DNA from: Crocodylus rhombifer
Taxonomy: Eukaryota > Chordata > Crocodylia > Crocodylidae
Assembly (NCBI GenBank): GCA_038503035.1
Contig: JAVSML010025533.1
Coordinates: 43,442-107,441 of the forward strand
Length of the DNA stretch: 64,000 bases
Reading direction: 5' to 3'
The notes beneath the pieces were generated by a model that made no database searches, was not told the origin of the DNA, and saw only the letters and a program-made list of their open reading frames with translations. Within the stretch, counting starts at the first letter, position 1, and each line of letters starts with the position of its first letter. Position numbers and translations under genes: made by a program. Below, one piece after another: positions 52,192 through 64,000 of the stretch.

Positions 52192-53925
52192 ACTGAACCT
52201 GAATACTGTACAGTACATCCAAACATTGTCGCATCACTGCTTGCTCTGGGAGTGTTGCTTACATTTCAAGAACTACTGTTCCTCCTGCTGCCCCATCAAA
52301 CTTCTCACTGAGATGCTTGATTGTCAGATGCCAAGTAGTGGTTAAATGATCGAGGACATTTGAATTGCTTCTGAAAAAATGGATTTCCAGAAAATACAAT
52401 TCAAATATCCTAGCTTCGCCTTTGAATGGGGACTATGAGATATTGATCTGCTCTTTGATCATCAAAACTACCACAAGGAAGAAACAAATATGAAAATAGA
52501 ATAGAAACAATATGAGAACTTGGCCTTGCCATTGGGCATTCACAATGGCAGAGAGACATTTTTGGAACACGTTTTCTTTCTTATTATATTTACTGTGATT
52601 CAGTTCATGATATTTGTACCATGTGAAATAACAAGCTTTATGCTGACAATCACATTTAGTATATTTATCCTTTTTTTCCTATGTTGAATACCCAAAACCA
52701 TTGTCACCAATAATCAGTAAAGCTATAACTGTACTCTTGCAAATCTCCAGAGATATTTTAGTTCTCATTCATCAATGACTTCAGATAATTGAAAGAATGC
52801 ACTTGCTCCAGGGTGCTCTGTCAAGCATGTTACTTTCTATAATATGCTTCTTACCTTGATTTTTTAATGTTCATATTAAGGCCAAAATGGGCAGCATCTG
52901 TAATTACTCTTGCATCAGGATTCTGTAGGTCACTTTCTGTGCTATCAGTGAAAACCACAGCGTGAGTGAATGAAGGCCATCCTGGGATAAAATAGCTCTG
53001 TCAAATGGCAGCATGTGGCAGTACAGGCAGAGCAGCTGGAGTTGGTTGCTGCTGGGAGGTGATGTCACTCCATTTTTTTCAGCTGAAACAGGAACTTTTT
53101 GGCTCCTGAACGTAGGTGTTGTGTTCCCCCCTAAAGAGGTGACATCTCCCATCAGCAGCACAGAACAACAAAGTCTGTATCAAGCAAAGTCTGTATCTTT
53201 GCAAATTTATCCAAAGATTCTGTCTGCTTCTGTGCTGACATCACCTTGTACATAACACTAAATATGAAATCTACCGCATCAAAACTTTTGGGAAGTTAGG
53301 CTATAAAACTGGACTTGAATTTCATCACTCAGAGCAAAAGCTGAACAATATTTTCAGGCATATTTTATATCCCCAAAATTGCATAACTGTGTTATTGAAA
53401 CCAGTTAATAAATTAATATTGAATTCATCTAATCATTTCAGCTGAAAATTACCCTAAACTTGATCAAAGTAAATACATTTTCTTTCTGCATTTTCTGACT
53501 GAAAATTTTCAATTTTATTCAATGCAGTTTCATTTCAAAATGTACATATATTTAATTATGAAGTAGTGAGAAAAACCCTTGAAAATGCTACAATCTGTTT
53601 TAATTTTGGTTTCACTGAAAAGTTTTCTAAATTCACCATTTTTTTCTATATTTTGGTTCAGCCAGCAAATGAAAAAGACAGCTGTTCATACAACTCTATC
53701 GTGGATTACACTTTATTTTGTTTTTATGCTATAGATAAAGTTAAATACACTTTTTCCTGTTACCTGTTTGCCCATCCCTGCAATATATATTCTGAGGAGA
53801 TTGCACTGTATGGAAATTGCATTGTATGGATACGGAAATATAATCAGATATGAAAATTCCATTCCTTAAAGTAAAGTTTTACTCCTCAAAATGAAAAAGG
53901 ATATCCTGAATTTAATGGGTACCTA
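52192..53925. other. AT-rich DNA, mostly featureless
   Basis: The only structure is an imperfect stem at about 53048-53160 (TGCTGCTGGGAGGTGATGTC against GAGGTGACATCTCCCATCAG). No genes or element ends. Confidence 0.45.
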
Positions 53926-53929
53926 TACA

Positions 53930-54240
53930 GAAGGCTGCTCTGATGCACTGGAATTTTGATGTGTTGTAGCAGACTCAAGTAATAGAGTCTGCTGGAGCAT
54001 GGGAATTACCATGCTTCAGCAGCCTCTTGTGTCTCATGTATTAGCATCCCCATACTTCAAAATGGTGACAAAGGGCACTTTATCTAAAGCTTATTCAACA
54101 AGAATTAGATAAATGAGCCATTTTGAAGCATGGGGATGCTGATACATGAGACACATGGGGTGCTTTAATTAGAGCAGCTCTTAGAACCACTCTAATTAAA
54201 GCACCCCCCCAAATCCCAGAGCACATGTATAAATGTCCAG
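53930..54240 (+). mobile_element. Multi-hairpin MITE, copy 3
   Basis: Ends GGGTACCTATACAG and, inverted, GGACATTTATACATGTGC. Three internal stems: GTCTGCTGGAGCATG with CATGCTTCAGCAG (about 53988-54023); 38-bp arms at 54028-54065 and 54118-54155, 36 of 38 matching; and GTGCTTTAATTAGAG with CTCTAATTAAAGCAC (about 54160-54204). Same family as 41086-41428 and 16605-16790. Confidence 0.65.
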
Positions 54241-54463
54241 TGTCATCCCATTACAGCAATATTTATGCACCATGCATAGTAGATTCTTTTCTTAGAAATA
54301 CAAACTACTGAAAGCTGTATTTCAGGGGAAATAGTCTGTGAACAACAAAATATTCCATCAGTGAGTATTCTTCCCTTATGTTCAATAGTTTCTAATATTT
54401 TCTGGAATATCACAGTTCTCAGTTATAGAGCATACTTTGTGTTAACTATTGATCTACTTGAAT

Positions 54464-56057
54464 TCATAGTTCCATAGTTGGTAGGGTCGGAAGGGACCTG
54501 AGCAGATCACCAAGTCTGACCCCCTGCCATGGCAGGAAAAAGTACTGGGGTCAAATGACCCCAGCAAGGTGTTCATCTAACCTCCTCTTAAAGACCCCCA
54601 AGGTAGGAGCCAGCACCACTTCATTTGGAAGGTGGTTTCAGCTCCTAGCCGTCCTGACAGTGAAGTAGTGCCTCCTGATGTCTAGCCTGAATCTACCCTC
54701 TGCCAGTTTGTGACCGTTATTTCTAGTCACTCCTGGCAGTGCTCAGGGAAACAGGGACTTCTGCCATGCCTGCTGGTCCCCCCTGACTGGTTTGTAACAG
54801 GCCACTAGATCGTCCCTCAGCCTTCTCTTGTGGAGGCTGAACAGGTTCAGGTCCCATAGCCTCTCCTCGTAGGGCCTGCCCTGCTGTCCCCTGATCATAC
54901 GAGTGGCCCTGCTCTGGACCTGCTCCATGTTGTCTACATCCCTCTTGAAGGGATCGTGCGATGCGCAGAACTGGACACAGTACTCCAACTGTGGCTTGAT
55001 CAGTGTCGCATAGAGGGGAAGGATCACCTCCTTGGACCTGCTCGAGAAGCATCTGTGGATGCATGACAAAGTACGGTTGGCCTTCCTAACTGCATTCCCA
55101 CACTGCCAGCCCACGTTCATCTTGGCATCAATGATGACTCCAAGATCCTTTTCTGACTCTGTACTGACAAGAAGGGAGTTCCCCAGCCTGTAGGTATGCT
55201 GCTGGTTCTGCCCCCCCAGGTGCATCACGTTGCACTTGTCAGTGTTGAAACCCACCCTGTTCTCATCTGCCCAGCCCTGTAACCTGTCTAGGTCTGATTG
55301 CAGTCTATTCCTCCCTTCTAGCATGCCTGTTTCCCCCCACATCTTAGTGCCATCAGGAAATTTGAACAGAGTGCTTTTTACCCCCTCAACCAAGTCACTG
55401 ATAAAGAAGTTGAACAGCGCGGGCCCAAGGACCGAGCCCTGGGGGACCCCACTGCCAACACCCCCCCAGGTCAAAAATGACCCATCCACTACACTCTCTG
55501 GGTGCGGCCCTCCAGCCAGTTAGCAACTCGTTTGACTGCGTAGGTGTCGACATCACAGTACTCTAGTTTTTTAATGAGAATGGGGTGAGAGACAGTGTTG
55601 AAGGCCTTCCTAAACTCCAGAAAGACTACGTCCACTGCTACCCCTGCATCTAAGGATTTTGTGACCTGGTCATAGAAGGCCACGAGGTTGACAGGACCTG
55701 CCCCTAATGAACCCATGTTGGTTGCCCCTAAGCATAACCTCCCCTGCTGGCCCCTCGTGGACATGCGCCAGAATAATTTTCTCAAAAATCTTGCCCAGGA
55801 TTGAGGTAAGACTAACTGGCCTATAGTTTCCTGGGTCCTCCTTCCTCCCTTTTTTGAAAATGGGAACCACATTGGCCCTCTTCCAGTCCTCTGGCACCAC
55901 ACCAGAGCACCACGAGTGCTTGTAAAGCTGTGCCAGGGGTCCTGCAATGACCTCAGCTAATTCCCTCAGCACTCTGGGGTGGAGATCATCAGGACCAGCT
56001 GATTTAAATACGTCCAGTCCCTCCAGAAGTTTCCTGACTAGATCCTCACTGAGGATT
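54464..56057 (-). mobile_element. CR1 LINE copy E, 5'-truncated
   Basis: The minus-strand frames 55670-55972, 55489-55947 and 54743-55489 cover [38 protein letters not shown], and the C-terminal RPQLEYC-type region. The catalytic box is FPDG rather than FADD. The 3' tail TTCATAGTTCCATAG is at 54464-54479. It is the same subfamily as copy D (shared GGATCATGCGATGC-type segment). Truncated at about 56057. Confidence 0.9.
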
Positions 56058-56762
56058 CAACTTGTGCTTGTTTATATTAATTTGTTCCATACAACTGTAC
56101 TACATGAAATTTGCAATTTTAGGGGCTGATCATGCAACCTGTTATTCAGTCAAGTGATATTATTGATTACAATGAGAATACTCAAAAAACTAATGATACT
56201 TTCCTGAGTAGGGGTTTGCAGGACTGGACCCACTATACTCATGATCTTTTGTATGGTTGGGAAGCAAAGGTTTGTATGTTAATGTATCTGAAACAATAGT
56301 ATTTCTCAGCTACTTTTACCACTATTCTCTTTGATATTTCTTAAACAGATCTTAATTTGTTCCCTTGTCAGAACCCTAGGTTCCTGTAGTTAATAGAAGC
56401 CTGCCATTAGGAACTTCATCAAAGGGTTTATGAAAATATACATAAATAATGTAATCTGCCATTAAAAAAATGTTGTAACATGCATTAAAATAGCAATAAA
56501 GTTAGACTGGAAATTTTTTTCCCATTCTGTACTGTGCTAGTTATCCCTTATTAAATTATTCCTGCTCCTTAGAAAAGTGTTCCTTCTGAAATATTTTCTA
56601 CCTACTTATTCTTTCAATACTATTTCTCATTGCTAATTATCTGGAAAGACTTCACTGACACCCGACCCAAAGATTATGGATAGCAGAAAGTTTTTTTAGT
56701 CTATAAAAATATCAGATGGTTCACTTTTGTTTGAAGGCAAGATAGATTTGCACATTATAGAC
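56058..56762. other. AT-rich DNA, nothing recognised
   Basis: No supported feature. Confidence 0.5.
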
Positions 56763-56763
56763 C

Positions 56764-56850
56764 AGGGGTGGACAATTATTTTGGCTGAAGGGCCGCTTAA
56801 CAAGTTTTGGTGAGCTGTGGAGGGCTGCACACACAAAATCTTTCAGAAGA
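56764..56850 (+). mobile_element. hAT MITE, left end only
   Basis: CAGGGGTGGACAATTATTTT then GGCTGAAGGGCCGC equals the left end of the element at 59789-59975. The matching right end is absent, so it is truncated. Confidence 0.55.
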
Positions 56851-56984
56851 TATAATTTGGACAAATTATAGATTAAAAAATGAATCATATACTAAAAATC
56901 AAACATCTACTATAACATATTTTAATTTTATTTAAAAAAATATTTTTGCCTTGATTTATGGGTTTTTTTTTGAGTATTATATAT

Positions 56985-57905
56985 AGAGGTGATTGCATAA
57001 TAGATCAAAATAAAGTCTAACTCTTTTATATAGTGTGTGGGGAGTGGGGCATGGGGGACTGGCAGGGTTGGAGGTCATTAATACATACCAAAGGGATTCT
57101 ATTTTCTTTGTTCTAGGGTTGGTATTGTAGCAGGTCAGAGTGGGTCTGTGTTTAGCTTTGTTGATTTGAATCACTATAGTTTTAGGATTGTATTTTAAAT
57201 GTAGGAATCTGTGCTCCACATCCATAAGATATGTAACCTGGTCAATGGGATAAGAGCAGATACGGTTGAAATGCAGAGTCTGACTGTTCACAGTAGATGT
57301 AGTGGGATGTTTAGGATAAGAGCTACTGGCATGGAGGTGGTCACTTTCCAATACTGTGTGGTGGTGATGGGTTCACTGCACACTTTCATAATAGTGTCCA
57401 AAAACTGAATTTTCTGGGTAGAGTATTCCAGACTCCATTCGTTGGAGGGGTGGAATTTGTTAAAGTCCTGGTGGAGTTTCTCTAGTGATTCCTTCACTTG
57501 TGTCCATAGAATAATATCATCAGTGTACCTTAAGTATGCCAAGGGAATGAGCAGTTGTGGAGGAAGTAGAATTCAAAGTCTGCCATAAATATGTTGGCAT
57601 TTTGGAGGGCCACACATATGCCAAAGGCAGTGACATTCATTGTAGGTGTAGGGTGTCTCCAAATCTGAAATAATTGTGCATGAGAGCAAAACAGGAGAGA
57701 GCAATGGGAACAGAGGCAGTGTTCTTGCCAGGGATAATGTTCTTTATGGCTCTTGTAATCTGTCCTCATGTGGGTTGTTTGTATATAGAGATGTGACATC
57801 CATGGAAGTTAATATACTGGTAACTGGAAGTTAGTCAGTGGAAGCCAGTTTCTTCAGGAAATTTATGGTATCTTTCAAATACCTGGCAGCTTCCTTGACT
57901 TCAGA
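56985..57905 (-). pseudogene. Penelope-like element reverse transcriptase remnant
   Basis: Minus strand, N to C: FLKKLAS and MDVTSLYTN (RT motif A, about 57770-57810); NYFRFGDTLHLQ then AYVWPSKMPTYLW (motif B region); AYLRYTDDIILWTQ with the catalytic YxDD box at 57514-57530; FHPSNEWSLEYSTQKIQFLDT; then RICSYPIDQVTYL and NPKTI. This is the Penelope RT order. At least two frameshifts and several stops make it inactive. The GIY-YIG domain that should follow is missing, and the other PLE at 22136-23065 has only that domain, but they are 34 kb apart and separate copies. Confidence 0.75.
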
Positions 57906-59788
57906 TTTCCATGGAGTCTTATGTTTTGCTTGGCATGACAAGATGGTTATACAACATCATGGACCAAAACAACTTTAGTTGTGAGCAGTGCAGAACTCAG
58001 AGTGGACTGCTCCCTTGGTCTTCACTCTAACAAGGTCCAAAACAGCCTGTAGTAATGTCTCAGAGAAGCCAAAGCCTTCCTTACAAAGCCATGTATTACC
58101 AGTGTTCTGGCTGTACTTATGTCTGGTCCATCCAAGAATGTTCCCTATGGCCAGGTACAGACATGACACTTTAACTAGTATAAGTGATCACAGAAACTGG
58201 CCTATAATTTTGACATAACAGAAGTTTGGCGCACACAGACTAGTTTTATAAATGGTGGAAGTCAGTTGAAGATTTATCCCTACCCCACATCCCCCCAAAG
58301 GCTGAATATGTGTTCTTTTTACTTCTGATCTAAACTAGACCGCTTACAGAAAACTCATATCATAGACTGAGTCCACCTCAAGCTTGTGTGTCAAGGAGGG
58401 AGGCAGATGGCATAGAGTCAGAAACACCAACTCAATATCACTCAAAAATCTCACTCCTTCACAATGTCCTATGAGGGCAGTCCTCAGTCCCCAGGCACAC
58501 AGCAGTTACAGCCAGTGGAATGGGATCTGGCTCCAAGTACAGGTAGTGAAAACTGGAAATTCACATGTAGAAATGAAAATTTCTGCTGTATCAAGGGCTG
58601 CATCAGTGGGTACTTTTTGTGTTGAAAAATGAAAGAAATCTGCTCTAGAACATCCTTTCAGAATGAAAAACCCTTGACACTATGAAATTATATTTTTCCA
58701 TTTAAACATTTTCATGATTGTAATAGCTTGTCCTTTCTGAGCTACTCCAGACAATTTGAATGAGAAAGTCATTATTATTGGGAAGGAAAGATCAGTGAAA
58801 TCAGTGGCCCGAGTTGGTGATGTCTGGACTGAGGATCTGGACTGTTTATGTATCAAGTGCTAGGGAGGAGGTTCATTTTCTTAAATGAAAATACTTTTAG
58901 GCAGTATTGATAGAACAGCAGCATCTAAGAACTCTTTAAAATGTATTATGCAAGGTACAATTACAAATTAGAATCAAAGTACTAACACTTTATTATGCTG
59001 CTTTCTACCACTATTAACATCACTTCTTGAAAAAGAATCTTTAAATAATATTTAATACTTATAAAGCTTTTTCTTAAAAAATTAATTATAACAATTCAAT
59101 GAAAGACAGCATTTTATATAAACAGTTCATGCTCAATCAACTGTGATAATAAAACTGGTTAATAATGCATTTTGATAGCCATTTAAAAAAATCACTGACA
59201 AAGACACTGTGCTTGTGTGATTTTTTATTTATAAATAAATTTGTGAATAAGCAAATGCAGTTTTATGTCACTTGTTTTGTCATAATCATTCACTATTTCA
59301 GTTTTCATTGTTTCTCATAATGTCTGTTGCCTGAACAGTTCGGACACAAATATGATATCTTAACAAATGTGAACATTTTTCCCCTTTGTATATGGCATCC
59401 AACAGCTTTATCTCATCAATATTTGAGAGGAGTATGGATAACATAATTTGCCAGAAACATGTTTGCTATGTCTGGTTTGGACCTTGTCTGCCTCTGAGAC
59501 TGCCTCTCTCCCTCTAAGCTATCACAACTTTGAAATCAGCTTGGGGGCTCGTGCTTACATTCCACAGCCTTAACTGTCTGAGGGCAGAGGTACATCATTA
59601 TCAGAAAAGAAGAGATATCAGACTTCAGTACTCCAAGACAGCCACAATCTCCTGACCTACTGCACAGTATATGGACTCAGTTTCCCATGGTGATGCAGTT
59701 ACTTTGCTCCAAACATCTTTTGAATTTTGGTGTAGGCTAGGGAAGGATTCCTTTACTATAGGGGGATTTTGCAGAGACCCAGACCTGG
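57906..59788. other. AT-rich DNA, mostly featureless
   Basis: A possible MITE tip is at about 58152 (GGCCAGGTACAGACATGACA). Otherwise nothing supported; 58900-59350 is very AT-rich. Confidence 0.4.
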
Positions 59789-59975
59789 CAGGGGCAGGCA
59801 ATTATTTTGGGCAGAGGGCCGCTTACTGAGTTTCAGCAAGCCATCGAGGGCCACATGACAGGCAGCCTAGGGCAGATTAATATTAATTTTCTAAATTTTT
59901 TAGGGGCTCTGTGGGCTGGATAGAATAGCCTGGCGGGCATCATCTGGCCCCTGGGCTGCATTTTGCCCACCTCTG
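59789..59975. mobile_element. Short hAT MITE, both ends
   Basis: Left CAGGGGCAGGCAATTATTTT and right, inverted, CAGAGGTGGGCAAAATGCAG are paired termini, with GGGCCGC near the left and CATCTGGCCCCTGGGC near the right. Flanking 8-mers (AGACCTGG, TGATAAAG) do not match, so the duplication has decayed or a boundary is off. Confidence 0.55.
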
Positions 59976-61635
59976 TGATAAAGCATCTTCTCAGCTGGCC
60001 CATGGGCTTGCTAGATATTTCTATACTCCTGCGATTTCCTGCTGTATTGCCTCCCTGAGGCTGCTCTTCAGAGTTACACTAGAGGATCAGCAGAGCTTCT
60101 TGCCCTAAGAAACTCCTAGCTGATGCTGGATCATAAAGAAAAAACAAAGTCAAACTTTCAGATTTACCTTCTTGATGTGTGTCCCAGCTGTAGTTGAAAA
60201 CTTAGATCCACACCTTTATGCAAGCTTTTGCCTGAATGGGCAAGAGGCTGAATATGGGGTAAGTCCCTACACTGTGATTTCATTGATGTGGGGTGCAGGA
60301 AGGCAATACATAATGTTGTAATAATACAATTTGAAAGTAAACAAACAGCACCTGCTTACCTCAATTGGCAAAGACAAAATGTTCTCTCTGTTCCTCTCTT
60401 CATTACCAAGCACCATTTAATGCAGTGCCTGGGAGGATAGAACTGTTTCAGAAAGAGGAAAATATTGTAAATGACAAAAACTTAATGTTAGAAGCCTCAT
60501 TGAACTGGGGAGGAAGGGTTATTTAGGAAGGATGCTGGGGGCACCTATATTTTCCAGCCCAATGAGATGTTACTTGGTGCACATTGTATTGGAATTTAAC
60601 ATCATGGAACCTCAAAATAATACTTCAGAATCTATTTTCATGATCATAGAATTAGGAAAGGGTATGAACTGAGTGCCCTGACTGTATTACTTTAACATGC
60701 AGTACAAGTGTTAAATATACTGATATGTCATAAACCAAATTATACCCTTTTCTGTGAAAAAATCCAAATGATACAAGTTAAATATATTAACACAGTATTT
60801 TACAAAAGGATAATTCTGGATACATCATTTATGTCTATGAGTTATAGATGACCTCATAACTCATGAGTGATGAAGCAAAACAGAGCTGGAAGTGAGTTAT
60901 GAAAGGTCATCAATAGAAATAAATGGTGTATTCAGAATCAGCCTGCTCTACAAGTTCTGTTTATGGAACACCAATTTTAGTTGTAGACTGCATTGATGGA
61001 CTATAATATTTTATATTAAGCACCGAAGCAACATTAGTGCCCTGGTTGCATTGCCAGTGTTTTGAAAGTAGGAAATGAGCAAGCATGTAAAGAAAAATAG
61101 TGGCATGTATTATAATAGCAACCACTAGACAGATTCTTCTGTGACTGATGCATGGGAAGATGAGATATTTACAGAGTTGCAAGAGGGAGGTTAGCATATT
61201 TTTTTTAACTTCCAGTAAAACTGATGGTAAATTCAATAGGTCAGGGCCATGCAGGGATCCATCCACACACACATCCTAAACTCTGTATGGACATTTCTGT
61301 GACTGTCCCACATCCCTGAATTTGAAGAGTACTCTATGTGATCCAGAGTCACAAAAGAGTGAGTGGAGATGACATAAAGTAGAAGGAGGATTGGGCAGCA
61401 ACATTTGAAAATATCTTTGTCTCTTTTTACTTCTCTTGCTCTGGTAATAATCTGGTATAGGTAATACAGGCCAAGACACACCAAGGGCTCTGTATGTATC
61501 TTCATTCATTAAAAGTAATTAGAGTTCTATGGGAGCTAAATTGTTTGATTAGGTAAACAGGAAAAACTCCTTTCAGTCAGAAAACCAGTACATTGTTATA
61601 GTGGACCCCAGAGCAATGCTGTGGCAAAATGCGCT
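59976..61635. other. AT-rich DNA, nothing recognised
   Basis: Short frames on the minus strand at 60961-61509 show no recognisable domain. Confidence 0.45.
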
Positions 61636-61639
61636 ATGC

Positions 61640-62115
61640 TAGCCTTGGATGTACAACAAGCAAGTTGAATAGGAGTAGGAAGATGAATGTACTTCCACAT
61701 ATGATCTTGGTGAAAGCAGTGCTGGATTTCTGTGAACAGCTCCAGTGTCCACAAAAGGGAGCTGAAAATCTGGAGAAACAAGCCATAAAAATTATCCAAG
61801 GGTTGGAGAAAACACCTTACAGTGAGATACCTATACAGCTTATTCAACTTAGCTCAACAAAAAGAAGACAGAGACTTTATTTGATTAGAGTGTAGAAGTC
61901 CTTTCATGGCAAAAAAATAATGGTACTACACAGTGAAAGGCAAAGAATTTATGTCTGGAAACTGATTGCAGACAAATTCAAATTAGAAATAGGGCACACT
62001 TAATCCTATAACAGGGAGGGTGCTTAACTATTTGAATAAACTATTGAATAAAGGGGTGTTTCTTTCCATCTCTTGCTGTCTTTCAATCAAAACTGGATGC
62101 CTTTTTGGATAATAT
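61640..62115 (+). mobile_element. Ancient CR1/L3-like LINE 3' remnant
   Basis: The frame near 61629-61895 encodes ENLEKQAIKIIQGLEKTPY and later STKRRQRLYLIRV, matching the post-RT segment of CR1/L3-type ORF2 (QRRATKMI-GLE-PYEERL, then LEKRRLRGDLI). The downstream AAACTGGATGCCTTTTTGG resembles the ORF2 end. Very decayed. Confidence 0.5.
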
Positions 62116-64000
62116 CTTTTAGCCAAATACAGGCTATGTTTTAGCTGAAAACAAGTCACTGGCTTGAACACATGGGTAAATGAAATTGAATGGTCTCTGT
62201 TATAAAAGAGTCAAAATAGATGATTTAAGGTACCCTTGCCCTTAAACTCTAGGAAAACTCAATGGAGCTGCACTCATTAATAATAGCAGATAATTTCATT
62301 TTTGTACCCATTTTTCAATATTCTTTTGCTGTTATTAAGGTTGGTCTATATAAAGTCATAAATGACTGCCTTTATTTTCATTTCCCCATGTATTAATGCA
62401 CCAAGATACATCAGCCTCATCTACTCTTGATAATTAGCTTTTCTTACAGTATTTCTCAATTGTTTTGAAAGTATTAATGCTATCCTTGTCATTGGTTAAT
62501 ACCAAGCCAGTGTAGACACTATTAGTGAGACCCTAATTAATTCATTCTGAATCATTTACTACATCGTCATTTCTGCACCTCTTCTACTCTGTCTCAGAGG
62601 TTTTTGGTAATTAGAGGGTTGAAATTACCAACTCTCCTCATCGTGTTATTTTTTTTTTAACCTTCCTTCTCTCATCTCATCTTTGAGCAGAATTTTATTC
62701 TCCTGTCTCTTCTTGCCCTGGAGGTCTGTACAACATCCCTAGTGTTATCCTTATTTTTAGCCCTATCTGGTAGCTTAATCCCAGATTGATTCATTATAGT
62801 TCTCTGAGGTTCACTATTGCAATTTTTCAATTCTGATTTTTCTCCCGATACACACATTCCACTTCTCCCTCGCACTCTCTTGTATTTTAGTCTTCCAGAA
62901 AGTCCTGAAGCCCTGTGCTCAGAATTAATATCCCTCCTAGGGAATAAATCATGTTTCTCATGTAACTACTGCCATCCCATGCATTTGATTAACAGATGCT
63001 TGTATTTTGAATATTGTATTTCTGTAGGGGCATCACCAAAAGCAGCAGCCTTACTGTGGGGGAAGAGGGAAGCCATGAATATTTTATGATTCAGTTCGTG
63101 GAAGGTCCTCCTAAAGTGAAGCTCTCCTAGTTCTGCTCCATGGGAATTGCCTGTCCCATTACTTGTCCCAACCTTGCACTGATGTTTACAAGATTGCTTT
63201 CAGTAGAGCCACCATTTATTTCAACTGATATAATTTCAATATTACTAATTATGCTGCCTATCTCTATTTTTGTGTCTGTGTAGGAGACAGGGGTCTGCAA
63301 AATTTGGAGCAGGATCTCAGTTCTCCTAAAGATTGGAGCCTGTAATTTTGAACTGCAGTACTTTATCAGGATGGTCAGCTGCCCTCTAATTAAATGTCCT
63401 ATCTCTGGCAGCCGACAATGCTAGATAGGAAGGTAAAGAATCCTGGAATGGATATTTATGGAATACTTCCCTAAAAGGGGAAGTTTCTTCTAAAGCTGTC
63501 AGTTTGGGCCTGCGTTTTTATTTGAAACACAGCATGTATTATTGTCTTTTTAATTTTTTTTGCTTTTTGCCCAATCACAAACTTCTGCTCCTGATAACTT
63601 GTTGAATGAAACATTTCTTTAGTTTTATCTTACATTTAGAGTAGATATGTGTACCTCCAAAGCAAGTATCTGTAAAGGTCCTTTTAAAATTCTCTTGTCT
63701 CCTACCAAAACATTCACTTCACAAATTTCTCTGAAGCATTAACTACCCCTTCTGACATCAGCCTTGCCAGCTCAGCACATACCACTACTCGAACAGATGC
63801 CACTCCTTCCCACACTACCATTCCAATGATTTGAGTTTAAATATTCTAGTGTTTATATGTATAGTCTGTCCACTAAATGTGTCTTTTAGCCCTTGGTACT
63901 CAGCTAAGTTAATCTAATTTTGCCTCATGTTCACTTGTTGCTCTTAAAATTATAATTGATTGGAGAGCTGTTTTTTAAATTTATAGTAGAAGTGAAAGAC
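62116..64000. other. AT-rich DNA, nothing recognised
   Basis: No supported gene, repeat end or RNA to the right window edge. Confidence 0.5.

Noticed and set aside
56733..56890. Possible 8-bp duplication (TTATAGAC / TTATAGAT) around the truncated hAT MITE at 56764
   Set aside because: The sequence before the second copy is not an inverted hAT terminus, so the match is probably chance.
1..64000. CRISPR arrays, prokaryotic operons, phage or plasmid features
   Set aside because: No spaced short repeats or ribosome-binding-site-led gene series; all evidence points to a vertebrate nuclear genome.
1..64000. Host protein-coding exons
   Set aside because: I recognised no conserved non-transposon protein segment bounded by splice signals. 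Short exons could be missed without alignment.

Overview
This window looks like intergenic or deep-intronic DNA from a sauropsid nuclear genome, most probably a crocodilian (a turtle is the main alternative). The reasons are several 5'-truncated CR1 LINEs ending in TTTCATAG-type octamers, Tx1-like L1-clade LINE pieces, Penelope-like elements (PLEs), BED-finger hAT transposons with many hAT-type MITEs, and solo retroviral-type LTRs, all in AT-rich single-copy DNA. I recognise no host exon, no functional host RNA gene and no prokaryotic feature. Every convincing coding stretch belongs to a mobile element, and all but one are visibly broken.

Layout. 0-4 kb: a Tx1-like LINE split by CR1 copy A, then G/C-rich low-complexity DNA. 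4-12 kb: mostly unique AT-rich DNA with a solo LTR (7396-8447) and a small hAT MITE. 12-16 kb: CR1 copy B with an uninterrupted 870-codon frame, tRNA-like SINE traces, and an 811-bp fold-back hAT element. 16-21 kb: hairpin MITEs and GC-rich repeats. 21-28 kb: a cluster of PLE 3' ends with a GIY-YIG remnant, CR1 C and D, a Tx1 derivative, and a 211-bp PLE segment inside CR1 D almost identical to sequence 4.7 kb away. 28-34 kb: a nested stack of an old L3/CR1-like LINE holding a 128-bp CR1 tail, then hAT copy A broken by two LTRs. 35-48 kb: TIR and fold-back elements, including an 870-bp imperfect palindrome, and a Tx1 derivative with triplicated 3' UTR. 48-52 kb: hAT copy B with both terminal inverted repeats, a solo LTR inside its transposase frame, a PLE tail and a 145-bp tandem array. 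52-64 kb: CR1 E, a multi-hairpin MITE, a PLE reverse transcriptase remnant, an ancient LINE remnant and long featureless AT-rich tracts.

The nesting gives relative ages. The L3/CR1-like LINE is older than the CR1 tail inside it. Both hAT copies are older than the LTRs inside them. Two LTR insertions are supported by sequence logic: hAT copy B preserves the empty site for the 1.9-kb LTR in copy A, and removing the 867-bp LTR plus one target-site copy from hAT copy B puts the two halves of its transposase back in one frame. Distances and identities were counted by eye; element boundaries without a stated target-site duplication are approximate.
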